Shown here: in pieces, positions 25,949 through 37,894 of the stretch
Layout: every line of letters starts with the position of its first letter
Position numbering within the stretch: position 1 is the stretch's first letter
Source: Homalodisca vitripennis
Taxonomy: Eukaryota; Arthropoda; Insecta; Hemiptera; Cicadellidae
NCBI RefSeq assembly: GCF_021130785.1
Contig: NC_060214.1
Coordinates: 46,933,001 to 46,997,000 of the forward strand
Reading direction: 5' to 3'
Length of the DNA stretch: 64,000 nucleotides
Made by a program: the position numbers and the translations under genes
The notes under the pieces: generated by a model
The model's input: the letters and a program-made list of their open reading frames with translations, nothing else
Databases searched by the model: none
Told to the model about the DNA's origin: nothing

Positions 25949-27688
25949 TCACTGCCGAAATTTCTTAAAGTCCGACACATGCCACTGGCCTATCTTCTTG
26001 CCGTCCATGTCCGCCAGCTTATAGATCAGAGGAGATACCTGTTCAACTATTACGTAGGGTCCAACATAGCGTGGTGCTAGTTTGGCTGCAAAGTAGTTAG
26101 TAGCATCAGACTGTACAAAGTTTCTTTTCAAGACGACGTCTCCCACTCTATAAGTCACAGGTCGTCTGCGCAGGTTATAGCGTTTAGCATTTTTTTCATG
26201 GGCTGTTTTCAGTCTCTCTGAAACCTCTTGGAATATGTCCTTAAGCTCTTGTAGTTTCTCACTAAAGGGACCACAATCCTCAGTAGAGGGTACACCCGAA
26301 CCATCGTTAAGAACTTCATATCCGTCTCCCGACGTAGCGAGTTCTCGCCCAAAGTTCAAAAACGCGGGTGAATGCTGTGTCACCTCATGATGCGCGGTGC
26401 GGAGTGCAAAACCTATTTTTGGAATGAATTTGTCCCATTCCCGGTGGTTGTCTGTTACATAAGCTCGCAACATAGCAACGATATCCCGATTAACCCTCTC
26501 TGCCGGGTTCGCCTGTGGGTGTCGACTTGCGTTCAGTAGTATCTTGACATTGTACTGTTTGGCAAGGTCCTTCACTGGTTTCCCGATGAACTCAGACCCG
26601 TTATCACATATGAAGTACCGTGGTACTCCGTAAACCATAAAGATGTCCTCTTCCAGGTGTTGAGACACGAGCCTTGCCGTAGCAGCTCGGAGAGGTCGTA
26701 GGACTGAGTACTTAGTAAACGTGTCAGTAATAACCAACAGGTACTTAAAGCCTCTTACTGATCGTGGCAGAGGGCCAATCAGGTCTGCAGCGATCATCTG
26801 CCATGGAGAATCAACTGCACGTCTGCTGCCCATAACGCCCGCAGGGAGTTGTTGGTCGTACTTAGTCCGTTGACATACAGCACATTTTGAAACATAAGTG
26901 GCTACATCCTTTCGCATTTTTGGCCAATAGTACAGCTGTTGGATACGTTTATAGGTCTTTGACACACCTTGATGTCCAGCAGTTGGAGTATCGTGGCATT
27001 CGAACAAGGCCTGGGATCTGAGATCTTTTGGAAGTACCAATCTCCAGTTATCTTGGTGAAGCGAGGGTTCCAGTGTGCTCACATTCTTCCACAGTTTCTC
27101 CTCCTGAGTTCGCCACTGACAATATTTTTGAGGGCCCATTTTAACCTTTTCAAACATTCCTTTGTACCACTGGTCCTGTATTGTAGCTGGTATCTCAATC
27201 AAGTCACAATGAATCACGTCTGGATGAGAGGGATCAGTCGATATCGGTGGAGTGGTCCGAGAGAGAAGATCTGGCACAACGTTCTCTTGCCCCTTACGGT
27301 GTACTACTAGGTGAAAATCATAGGGCTGCAATCGCAGAGCCCAACGAGCCAGACGTCCTGTCGGGTCCTTCAAGTTACTTAGCCAAAGCAAACTATAGTG
27401 GTCTGTCACGACCGTGAACCTGGTTCCTTCCACGTAAGGCCGGAATTTCTCCACAGCAAAGATCACCGCAAGGCACTCCCTTTCAGTGGCCGAGAAGTTC
27501 TGCTCTTGCCGAGTTAATGTGCGGCTGGCATAGGCAACAACACTTTCTCCTTGCTCACTGTCTTGGCTAAGAACAGCGCCGATCCCCACGCCTGAGGCGT
27601 CACAGAAGATTGTGAAAGGCTTCGAAAAGTCTGGACAGGATAAAATTGGAGCGCTAATCAGGCAGGATTTTATGTCCTGGAAGGCCAT
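25949..27688 (-). pseudogene. Gypsy-A RNase H and integrase
   Basis: This is an open frame of about 579 codons on the minus strand. It starts in the RNase H domain (FCDASGVGIGAVLSQ, with ERECLAV and TDHYSLLWL supplying the acidic residues). A linker leads to the integrase zinc domain (HDTPTAGHQG ... CAVCQRTK, HHCC pattern). The DDE core has D in AADLIGPL, D in ICDNGSEF and E in NPAERVNRD. The C-terminus has a GPY/F-type module (LAPRYVGPYVIVEQVSP). It lies one frame away from the RT frame upstream, overlapping it by 35 bases. The domain set itself is intact and would be part of a single pol polyprotein in an undamaged copy. Confidence 0.92.
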
Positions 27689-28562
27689 CTCGGCTTCTGG
27701 AGTCCATTCGAACTGATTTCTTTCTCCGTTTCAGTAAGGAAGTCAAAGGAGTCATACGTGACGCGAAGTTGGGAATGAAGCGTCTGTACCACGAGGCCAT
27801 TCCAGTAAATTGACGAACTTCCTTTTGGTTCCGGGGGATTGGGATATCCACAATCGCCTTTACCTTTTCAGGGTCGACTCGCAAACCCTCCCCACTGACA
27901 ATGTAGCCCAGGTACTTCAGTTCTCTCCTGCAAAACTTGCACTTTTCTCTATTGAGGGTGAGCTTTGCTTCACGAACTCTTCTAAATATCTCTTTCAAGG
28001 TTTTCAGATGGGACTCAAATGTAGATGTCACAACTATAATGTCGTCTAGATAGACGAAGACATTCGGCTCCAGCTCTGGTCCCAAGACTGTGTCAACGAA
28101 GCGCTGCCATGTTGCGGGAGCTCCGCACAGACCAAAGGGCATCGTGACGAACTGGTATAAGCCACGACCCGGTATTGCAAACGCGGTCTTCTCCTTACTT
28201 GCCTCGTCTAGTTCAATTTGCCAATAGGCGCTCTTAATGTCCAGGCTAGATAAGAATCGATCGTCCCTCAGTCTATCCAGGATAGCGGTCACCTGTGGTA
28301 GAGGGTAGGCGTCCTTTCGGCTCACTGCATTCACCGCCCTGAAGTCCACAACAAACCTTTTACTGCCATCAGGTTTATCCAGTAACATAATTGGCGAGGA
28401 CCAGGCGCTTTGTGAAGGCTCTACAACCCCTAACTGCAACATGCGGTCTAGCTCCTCATTGATGAGTTTTTGACGAGCAGGGGATACATTGTAGTACCGC
28501 TGTTTGATTGGTGGCACACCCCCAGTGTCGATGACGTGCTTCACACGGTCTTTTCTACCCAA
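27654..28562 (-). pseudogene. Gypsy-A reverse transcriptase
   Basis: About 302 codons contain the RT domains in order: PIKQRYYNVSP, the fingers motif GSKRFVVDFRAVN (about residues 67-79), LSSLDIKSAYWQI with the first catalytic Asp, MPFGLCGAPATWQRF, and the catalytic YLDDIIVV (YLDD at 171-174). LKYLGYIVS and KEVRQFTGMASWYRRFI follow. The frame is lost near 27,720 by a single-base change, so RNase H follows in another frame. Upstream, a single extra A in a short A-run near 28,615 separates it from the protease frame. Confidence 0.92.
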
Positions 28563-28572
28563 TGTTGATGGC

Positions 28573-29858
28573 TCATCCTCGAAATGCTCCTCGAGAAGAT
28601 CTTGTAGCCGTTTTCCTCTCTGCTAGAGTTAGATTGTCTTCCGATGTGATTCCCTCAACATAACCACAAAATAAATCCACACTCTTCGTTGCAAAGTCCC
28701 ACTTCCGATTGCGCATATCCGCAACAATGTGCATTATTTCCCAGAAGTCGATGCCTAGGATTAAGGTATGCTGCAGTGATGGTACAATGCAAACCTTTAG
28801 ACTTTTAGTACGGCCCTGTAAAGTGATGGGTAGATTGACAAAGCCCTGGACCTCATGGCGTGTTGAGTCGGCTGTTTCTACAAAACGTCCACTGGCACTC
28901 TGAAAGCTAGCGGGAAACTGATTCAAAATCCACATTCCATGTCCACCTAAAAACGTTTGGGAAGCTCCCGAGTCTAAGAGGGCGGTAACTTCACGGCCAA
29001 ACACCCTCACTTTCAAATAAGGCCTATGGTCTTCTTGTTGGCTATGAATGACATAGTTTATGGCCGGGATGGTCTCAGTATCCAAGGAGCCAGAACCATC
29101 TACTTCCTTTCTGACCCCTTGCCTTGCCCGTTTTTTTTTTGAGCAGCATTTTACACAGTCTCGTTTAAACACGTCCTCCTTTCCACAACCAAAACAAAAC
29201 CTTCGTTTTGGTTTACTACAAAACCTGAAGCGGTGGCCCTTATCTCCACAATTCCAGCAGACAGGATCCTGGCGGTCTGAATTTGCAGACTGTACGCTGG
29301 CCACACGTCCGGATAAAGGTTTTCGTGGGTGGTTCTGATCTTGATAAGCAAGGTCCGGTTCAAGGGTATTTTCCCTTGTAGTTGTGGGCCTTATTCTAAC
29401 CATACTTAGTCGGCCCGCTTCGGCTCTACGTCCCATGGATCTCAACTGTTCAAGAGTTTGAATGCTGCAAAGTGCCAATCGATCTTGCAGCTGAGGGTGC
29501 AGGTTATTATAGATCTGTGCTAAGCGAGTAGGTTCAGGAACAGCTACTGCTAATCTTCCATATAAACCCTCCATAGCGGCTATATACAGATCTATCGGCT
29601 CATTATCTCCCTGCAGCCGATTAAAGATTTCCTGTTGAAGTCTTATGTCATAATCCGCAGGCTGAAAGACTTCTTTGAGCTCCCTCGTCAACTGATGCCA
29701 TGACTGAATCCGAATAGACGCAGCACGGTACCAGACAAGCGCTGATCCGGCAAATAAATCAACCGCAGACTCATATAGCTCTTGATGTGTGGACTCCTCT
29801 TGCCCGACGAAGTTCTTCTACTCTCTCAAGAAATGCAGCGATACTTGGTCCGGAGTTG
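28573..29858 (-). pseudogene. Gypsy-A gag (capsid, nucleocapsid) and protease
   Basis: The minus-strand frame at 29,691-28,573 holds the end of a capsid-like region, then two zinc-knuckle motifs (CWNCGDKGHRFRFC and CFGCGKEDVFKRDC). An aspartic protease follows, with the active-site triplet in ALLDSGASQTFLGGHG. Upstream (29,858-29,692), other frames encode the preceding gag stretch, including SAVDLFAGSALVWYR, the conserved gag motif before the nuclease-resistant core. Two frame changes (near 29,890 and 29,810) separate this from the N-terminal gag frame. The second knuckle ends in a D-C pair rather than H-x4-C, so it may not bind zinc normally. Confidence 0.88.
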
Positions 29859-30803
29859 TCAAACTTTAGCCCCCACTTGTAGACTGGGACATACCTGGGC
29901 CGGGAAACTAGCGCCTGTGTCGTTTCGAGTTAGTGAAAATCTGGGAAGGTAGTCGTCCTTTGGAGGTCCTCTTCTTTCTTGACCTCTCAAATCCTCTTGC
30001 GGGATTCTTTCTTCTGTTCTCTGCTGAGGTCCTCGAAGTCGCAGTTCTTCTAACTTCCATTTCTCTTCTTGCTGTCTTCGGGCTTCTTGCAGTCGTCCTT
30101 CTTCTTGTTTCCATCTTGCCTCCTGTTTTCTTCTTTCTTCTTGTAGTTTTCTCTCTTCCTTTTGGAGCCATTCCTCTTGGTGACGCCTTTCCTGTTGTAG
30201 TTTTCTTTCTTCCCTATTCCGCCATTCCTCTAGAAGTTTCCTTTCTGTCGCCAGGTTCTCGTCGTCTTCAGTGGTTTTATTTGGTTTAAATGCCAACTCT
30301 AAAGTTTTGGGCAGTTCAAAATTAGTTTCTTGCGCTCCATCCTCTGGTCGTTGAAGCTGTTGAAAACCACCTGCCGATGTCCTGGGATCCGGTTGGTTCT
30401 TCGAATCAGAAGTCCCTCTAAAAGAATCCAATAGCTCCTTACTTCTACTCAGCAACTTTTCCTTACTTTCCGCTTGCTCACTATCAGAAGATGCCCCAAT
30501 CGGAATTCTCTCCACTCGGAGATACAGATGCCAAAGACGAGCCACAATACGATGAAACTCGTGGTCATTATTCGTGCCTTCGTAATCACTCACTAGCGAA
30601 GATAAGTCCTGGTACTTCCCTTCGCATTCCTCCAATTCCGCATCGGCATCCAAAGAGTTTACAACGGTCTCATCAACCTGGGTATCAGCCGAAAAACATT
30701 GAGTCAGACGCTTCCTCAGTTCATTAGCGTTGCCATCGGTATCAACATTCCTAATTTTAAGTTCGTAGATAACCTCAGTCTTACGAAGATGATACGCATT
30801 CAT
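29859..30803 (-). pseudogene. Gypsy-A gag N-terminus with coiled coil
   Basis: I place the start at the ATG at 30,803 (MNAYHLRKTEVIYELKIR), because the upstream in-frame sequence has no matching context. Residues near the start resemble a SAP-like helix pair (VIYELKIRNVDTDGNANELRKRL), common at the N-terminus of arthropod Gypsy gags. An acidic stretch follows. From about 30,230 to 29,970 there is a long Arg/Glu/Gln/Lys-rich region of imperfect 10-14-residue repeats (EERKLQEERRKQEARWKQEE type), predicted as a long coiled coil. The frame ends by frameshift before the capsid domain. Confidence 0.8.
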
Positions 30804-31225
30804 CGTGAGGTAGAATACTAAAAATTCACCAGATAACCAGAATAATTCATACAGCCCACATGGAAATATCACCTCGCACTAATTTTAGCCAATCCTAAAA
30901 ATGCAGTTCTTTCCAACCAAATAACAACACTAGAATGCAACCAACGATTATGTAAGTTCACATCATCCTCAGTTTGTTATACCGGGGAAAGTTCAAATCC
31001 AAAACAAAATTATTTATTTTATGTTTCGCAAAGAGGTATTTTTCCAATATTTAACTTAAGATCATGAACACTAGCAAAATTTAACACATAACCATTAACA
31101 AGACATTACCAGTGTTTCCAATACTAACAAACAACAAAAATACTAAATACTATCTTTCAAAAATATTTACACTACAAGTTCAATACAATTTTATATTCTG
31201 TGAAAGTCAGGTGCTAACACAAGGG
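30804..31225 (-). other. Gypsy-A 5' leader
   Basis: About 420 bases lie between the primer-binding site and the gag start. They are AT-rich with no reading frame, as expected for a leader or packaging region. Confidence 0.7.
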
Positions 31226-31243
31226 GCCCCGCGTTGGGCGCCA
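31226..31243 (-). promoter_or_regulatory. Gypsy-A primer-binding site (tRNA-Lys type)
   Basis: The minus strand reads TGGCGCCCAACGCGGGGC three bases inside the 5' LTR. This matches the complement of the 3' end of tRNA-Lys (CUU type, TGGCGCCCAACGTGGGGC) at 17 of 18 positions. It fixes the element's orientation and initiating tRNA. Confidence 0.85.
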
Positions 31244-31246
31244 GTT

Positions 31247-33167
31247 TGCCACCCCTCCTCGCGGGTTAGCAATATTGTCGGCCTCGCTCAGTGGAGAAGG
31301 GCGTGAGTATTGGTAGAGCGCCAGGACAACCAAGTTCTTGCGCAGTGACAGAGGACTACTAAGATTGACGGATACCCTGATGGTTACGGTTTGCTCGGTA
31401 ATAAGGGCGCCACCTTGTTGATGGGGTGTGATAGTCGCAGGTCTCCAACAAGGAACAGTTTCCTGCCCTCAGGTATGCTCAATCGAGACCACTACCATGC
31501 ACGCAAGAACTATTAGGTTTACGACACTAAGCCTTAGTACTTAAATTAGCCACAGATTTCGGTTGATTATTTTCTAATAGTAAGTTGCAAGGTCTTTAAT
31601 TAAATATCAGGCAATTAGAAATTAAAACCAATATTTCACATATTTCATTCTGTATTGCCTATTTCTCTCACAGTGCTAAGGTCTTACACTAAATAAACAA
31701 ATATATATTTAACTTAACTTAAACTTAACTCGTTGGCCAATTGAAATAAAAATACGAAAAATTATTACGGTAGGAGCGCTCCGATTACTAATACAAAATT
31801 ACATGGCCAAAATCATGATGACCATATTCCTGAACTACAAAATTACAAAACAATAATTCACATGAATACATAATGGCTAGACATTAAATTAAAGTTGAGT
31901 CCCATTTGTCAAAGTTCGAAACTGGATCCACCCTGATGCAGTTATTCAGGCCTAGTCCGATAGGTAGAGGCTCCGCAATGACATTGACGGAGTTAGTCCG
32001 ACCTCCCAGGGGAGCACGATGGAATAAGTAGTGTAAAGTCTACTCACCAACTGGGCGGACACGAAACACACACACGAGCCGTCGATTGTATCGTCCGTGC
32101 ATTCCAATATTGAAACTTTAATTTCATAAAGTCAGTTTTATTCATTTTCTGCGGCTCATTGAAATCAGTAAAACTACTTATAATCAATCATGAAAACAAT
32201 GTCAAACTTAACTTAAAAGAAAACCAGCTGACTAAAACAGCAACATCTGTCACTATTGTTGGTGTGTCTAACATACTCGTATTTAGCTTACAGCGGCCAG
32301 TAAAATGTAAAGAAACGTTTAATGTATAAACATAAGTACATTAAAAAAGCGCAGAATCTGCCAATTACAATGATATACAATATTGGTCTTAAACACAAAC
32401 CATAATTATTCTGACACAGAAAAAATTAATTACGTTTGTTCTTACTTAAACTAATTAATTACAATAATTATAGTAAAGTGTATTGAAGTATTAACATAAT
32501 GCATTAATGTATGCACTTTCACGGCAATGGTAGGTATAAATTTCATGACAACGGCCTTTACATTATTCTGAGTAAAACTAAATAATATACAAACATTAGG
32601 ACATAAAGTTACCGATTCAATTATTTATAGAACAGTTAACAAGTTTAGTAAGGAAATTTATGAGAGACGATGCAATTGTTACGAGATAATATCTCGGCCT
32701 AATTATGTACAATTTACAGAAACAATTTGTGGTTACAGTATTTGACACTATGAACACGTATTTACAACTATTTATCTCCGTGAACTATTAAAAGACTAGA
32801 TTAGTATTAATTTAGCCTATTACAGATAACGTATTAATTTCCTACGTTTATCGACAGTACTTGACAATCTTACTACGAGGCCCAAGGCTTAGTTTACCGT
32901 AGATATTTAATTCTGTAAAGACAAAATTATTATACTGAAATTTTACTAACTGACATACGCAAGCGACAAAATATCAATGGCATGGTAATGGCTCACCTTA
33001 GCCTAACTCCTTTATTTGGACAGCTGATTGGCGTCTAATCAGTGACCGTTCTGTTATTGCAGCAACAATGAATGCGCGCTTCTTCATTTGGATGTAAAAT
33101 TTCGTTATGTAGAGTGATCAGTTCTACATAACAATTGCTCAGGTAAAACAGAAAAGTACACGTCACA
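31247..33167 (-). repeat. Gypsy-A 5' LTR
   Basis: This is the upstream LTR in element orientation and would carry the promoter. It is nearly identical to 23,990-25,910. I could not pick out a TATA box or start site with confidence. Confidence 0.95.
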
Positions 33168-33171
33168 CGGC
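33168..33171. repeat. target-site duplication of Gypsy-A (right)
   Basis: CGGC, identical to 23,986-23,989. Confidence 0.85.
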
Positions 33172-34129
33172 TGCGAGGCTAGATATCAGCTAATTGGTTA
33201 TTCACTAATTCCTACTAAATCTTGTTAGTCACAAAGTTTTAAGTGGACTGACAATTTATGCAGACCAGAAACTTCGACATACAGTTGTAAATAGATATTT
33301 ATAAAATATCTACTTATTAAGTTTGTGTTTTATGATGATTTGTTAGCTAAAAAATGTATGCAATAAAATAATTTATTAAATACAAATTTAAACTCTATCT
33401 TTATAAAATATAATTTAGGTTCTTTTTAATTCATAAAAAACTTTAGTAAGAAATTATTTGAATTCTGTATAATGTGTGGGCCTAAATCTCTGCTTCAAAA
33501 CTATAGTGAAAACAATTTACAAGGTGTATAAAATATAATAAATAGAAGAATGTCCCAAGGCCAAAAATTAATGAGTTTACGGATAAAAATAAGAATAGTT
33601 GAAATGTAAAATAGGACTATATTGGATGTCGTACCTGAGGTCCAGTGGTGTGTTTAATAGTAGTAAAGAATGAGTGATAAAAACAGCACAGTAAAGAAAT
33701 AATTATATAATTAATGTGAAAATTTTGTGTGAATGTGGTAACATAGAAACTGTTAATAGTGATGAGAAGGTAAGTAAAAAGTGCGTCCTAAGTAAAGGGT
33801 TAACCAACCCAGCAGAGACCACTTTTGGCTGGTTTATACCTTCCAGTTGAACCCACCACTGGGCACAGCAAAAACCGATATGTCACTTAAATCTGGTCAA
33901 GCTTATGGATGTTCAGGAGCACATCAATAACCCCAAATTTCGAGATTCTGGGGTTCATGGGCAATTCGATAGGTCTAGTCTACGGTGGGAGATGACTGTT
34001 GGCGTTGGTGGGGTTTGTTCCCTAACCTAAGAGGTTCTTGCTAGTCGCAACAAGGATGTGCCACTCCTACCTACTTTGAATGGAGAAGCTGGTTCACAGC
34101 TGGCTTCTCCTTCAACCGGGGAGACATGA

Positions 34130-34262
34130 CCTTGAGATGTAGTGCCCTATTTCTTCCTTATGAATCTCGATAGGAGGCGGCCCCTACTCCTTAAGTTTAT
34201 CTATCCTGAATATCCTGTCACTCCGGAAGCAGCGCAAAGATTCTTACAGGACTAAGTGCAAT
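34130..34262 (+). repeat. dispersed repeat, copy 2
   Basis: Related to 18,428-18,560 over about 130 bases in the same orientation, ending in CTGTCA...AGGACTA. It sits at the right end of a GC-richer segment that begins near 33,780, so the full repeat may be about 480 bases. Confidence 0.45.
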
Positions 34263-34815
34263 TTATTCCTCTTTTTAACTTCCTTAATCATTAACATTTA
34301 AACCTACTCTATTTGGATTTAAAGACCTAGATACTGCTCCTAGGGCACAAGTATTCAGATAACAGACTTGGTCAGTTGATATTCCAAAAATAACGTTTTT
34401 TTTTTATCCAGCTATCGGATATTTCTATTTAGATATCGTTAATTAAGGGCGGTACAATTGAGAGTTTTGGTTCATTATTATTATGGATTTTATAAAATAA
34501 ATAATTCAAAAGTCATTGCTCGCGTATTTCAAATTAAAATATATCGTTTGATATCATGCAATATCTAAATATAAAATAATATAGATGTCTTACAAAACTT
34601 TAATCTGAGTAAGAAATAGAGAGCAAATTTCTCAAAAATCACGTGGAACAGAAACTAATAAAACGCTGGAAGTTTGAAGTTACCGTGACAAAGACGTTTA
34701 ATGTAGTTCCACTCAAAATTTGTCACTAACTACAGCGTACAAACAAGGTTTAATGTCAGCTATAATTGTCATCATTTTTAGAAGAGGCACACCTGAGAAC
34801 TGGTAACTTATCACC

Positions 34816-34820
<5 letters not shown>

Positions 34821-34876
<56 letters not shown>
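34821..34876. repeat. (AT)n microsatellite
   Basis: 56 bases of uninterrupted alternating AT. Confidence 0.95.
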
Positions 34877-34880
<4 letters not shown>

Positions 34881-36189
34881 TTAAAGGAACTCAACTGGAC
34901 TTTCATAGTTCTTTCCCAAAACATGGAGAAAAATAGATGTTTATGTTAACCTTTGAACATTTATTATTTAAGATTACGTTGGGTATATTGGGCATATAAA
35001 AATAGAAAATATGTTACTAAAATTTAGTTTAAATCATTGCTTGTGGGGTCATTAACCTAAGATAATTTACATGATAGCTTTGAAGCTCTGAAAAGAATGA
35101 GAGATATTTCCCAAACATACAGACTACTATATTTTATTTACTGTTTTTAATGCCACACAAAAAACAATGGCGACAAATAAAACTCTATTTAAATAGTAAT
35201 CAAGTTCAAGTAAATAAGTGGCCTTAGAATTAATCTTCATTTCTGGTATTCAGGGTTAAAAACCAATGAATCAGAGCTTGGCGTAAAAGACTAATATAAA
35301 TATTTAAATATTTATCAGTGTACGAAGTAACTTTTTTCATAAGTTTATTAATTATATATAAATAATTAAACTTGTATTAAATGGTTAAATAGTTCCTAAA
35401 GATTCAAGAGTTGAAATAACTTTACATTTTAAGAGTTAATATTTAAGATAAACTAATAAAGCCATTGGGGAGAAGCTTTAAAGTCTCAAGCCATTGCTAT
35501 GTCTTGGTGCTCTGATAATAATAACAAATAACGAGAATTTTTAAATTTATAAACTATAAAAAAATAGAAAATAATAAAATTGCACAGCATTACGGTTAAT
35601 AAAAAAATATATTTTATGAAAATTGAAATGTAATAAATGTCATTGTTTATGATCGTATAATTTCTGGAAATTCACTATGTAGACAAAGTAAAAGAATTAA
35701 ACAATGACAAACATGCTTTATAAATTACAAAAGAAAAATTGTAGTTCCTTAATAATGAAAAACTCACCTATTAAAATAAAAAAGTGTTCTTAAAATATGG
35801 TTTCCCCAACGGGGAATTTTAGAGGGTAGAGCCCTTAATCCAGTAAAATTTTTATCCGGTTGATTTAATTTTAAAATATTAATTGTATACCTAATGAATT
35901 TCCAGAAGGTTAGCGAACATAACATGATGGGATAAAGAGAATTGCAAATAAGAAATAAAAATAAAAAACGAGTATATTCATATTACATTTTAACATATTA
36001 CAGAGTAGCAATGCGCAGTTAGGGTTGACGTGTAGATTTAGGCTATAAAACTACATTTTACGTAGTAAAGAACAAATAAGGCTCTTCTTCTTCTGACATT
36101 CACGAAATTAGGTTCAGCGCGGTAAAGCCGGTCATTATGTTAGAATATTATCTCTTTTACCTGACGGGTATATGTATAATATTTATTTC

Positions 36190-37048
<859 letters not shown>

Positions 37049-37292
37049 TTTGATAAAAATTGAGATTACTGACGTCAAAGATTTAAGAAAATGTAAAAAT
37101 GAAAAGACCTATTGGCAAAAGGTATCTAAAAAAGGTTATTATTTACTTAATATAAAAGAAAATCAAAATGATCAAACAATCTTAGATTCGATAAATTTAA
37201 TTTTAACAAATGTTGGACAAAATATGTTAAAAATAGAAAATGTGAAACAAGATTGTATATCTTATGAAAAAAAAGATGGCTTTGTTAAATAG
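37049..37292 (+). pseudogene. Polinton-side partial ORF, capsid-like remnant
   Basis: The frame inherited from the LINE continues for about 80 codons of Polinton-like, AT-rich sequence (TDVKDLRKCKNEKTYWQK, KKGYYLLNIKENQNDQ). The 'KGYY ... LDSIN' pattern is vaguely like the N-terminal part of jelly-roll capsid proteins in these elements, but the match is weak. No natural start is present on this side, so it is a truncated piece fused to a LINE by insertion or rearrangement. A 33-bp direct repeat (37,268-37,333) sits at its stop. Confidence 0.35.
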
Positions 37293-37333
37293 GATTACGG
37301 CAAAAAAGATGGGTTTGTTAAATAAGATAATAC
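37268..37333. repeat. 33-bp direct repeat, two copies
   Basis: Two adjacent copies of a unit containing AAAAAAGATGG.TTTGTTAA differ at a few bases. It lies just upstream of dUTPase. Confidence 0.7.
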
Positions 37334-37386
37334 TTAATTTAAATGTAAAATGTATTCTTTTTTAGATTTGAAATTCATTCTTCTGA

Positions 37387-37785
37387 ATGAAAAACGGATT
37401 TCCACCTGAAAAATGTACACTAAACGCTGCCGGATTTGATTTGCGGAGTGGGGAGAACATCGTTGTCCGAAAATGGGATAGAAAACTAGTTAAAACTAAT
37501 ATAGCTTTAGTGTTACCAACTGGTTGTTATGGTCGTATAGCACCTAGATCAGGTCTAGCATTAAAACATGGCATACACGTAGGCGCAGGCGTTATCGATG
37601 CAGATTATACTGGAAATATTGGTATATTGCTATTTAATCTCTCCGACAGAGATTTCAATGTCAGTATCGGGGATAGAATTGCTCAAATAATTTGTGAACG
37701 GATAGTGTATCCAAATCTTATTGAAATTTTTCAATTGGAAGCGACAGAAAGAGGAGACAAGGGTTTTGGTTCATCTGGTGTTTAA
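37387..37785 (+). CDS. dUTP diphosphatase (dUTPase)
   Basis: This intact 132-codon gene encodes the trimeric dUTPase fold, which hydrolyses dUTP to dUMP and pyrophosphate and so limits uracil in new DNA. All five motifs are present: I AAGFDLR (14-20), II PRSGLA (53-58), III GVIDADYTGNI with catalytic Asp71, IV GDRIAQII (95-102), and the P-loop-like V RGDKGFGSSG (122-131). The length is normal for a minimal single-domain enzyme. I chose the ATG at 37,387 because motif I lies 13 residues in. It precedes the DNA polymerase on the same strand, which suits a role in element DNA synthesis. It is one of very few unbroken genes in the window. Confidence 0.95.
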   Translation: MKNGFPPEKCTLNAAGFDLRSGENIVVRKWDRKLVKTNIALVLPTGCYGRIAPRSGLALKHGIHVGAGVIDADYTGNIGILLFNLSDRDFNVSIGDRIAQIICERIVYPNLIEIFQLEATERGDKGFGSSGV

Positions 37786-37894
37786 TTGAAACAGTAGTAA
37801 ATTCAAAATTTAAAATAATCTAGAATAATTTGTTTTCAGAATAATTAATTCACATCTACCTTTTAAAAAAAGAAACCATACAATTCCCGAACCT

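Larger units (their letters stand above)
23990..33167 (-). mobile_element. Gypsy-A: near-complete Ty3/Gypsy LTR retrotransposon
   Basis: The element is 9,178 bp, flanked by CGGC duplications, with two 1,921-bp LTRs, a primer-binding site inside the right LTR and a polypurine tract inside the left LTR. It therefore runs right to left. Gene order on the minus strand is gag (coiled-coil, then zinc knuckles), protease, RT, RNase H, integrase, which is the Ty3/Gypsy order. No envelope-like frame lies between integrase and the 3' LTR, where only 38 bases separate them. The coding region is broken by about four single-base frame changes, yet the LTRs differ at only one base that I could find. Confidence 0.95.
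33172..36189. other. non-coding interval with a GC-richer repeat patch
   Basis: Mostly AT-rich with no gene. The patch 33,780-34,262 is GC-richer and contains the dispersed repeat copy and a perfect 8-bp stem (GGAGAAGC 34,082-34,089 with GCTTCTCC 34,103-34,110). An (AT)n lies at 34,821-34,876. Confidence 0.4.

Noticed and set aside
26969..30289. several plus-strand frames of 64-118 codons
   Set aside because: All are antisense to the Gypsy-A gag-pol domains.
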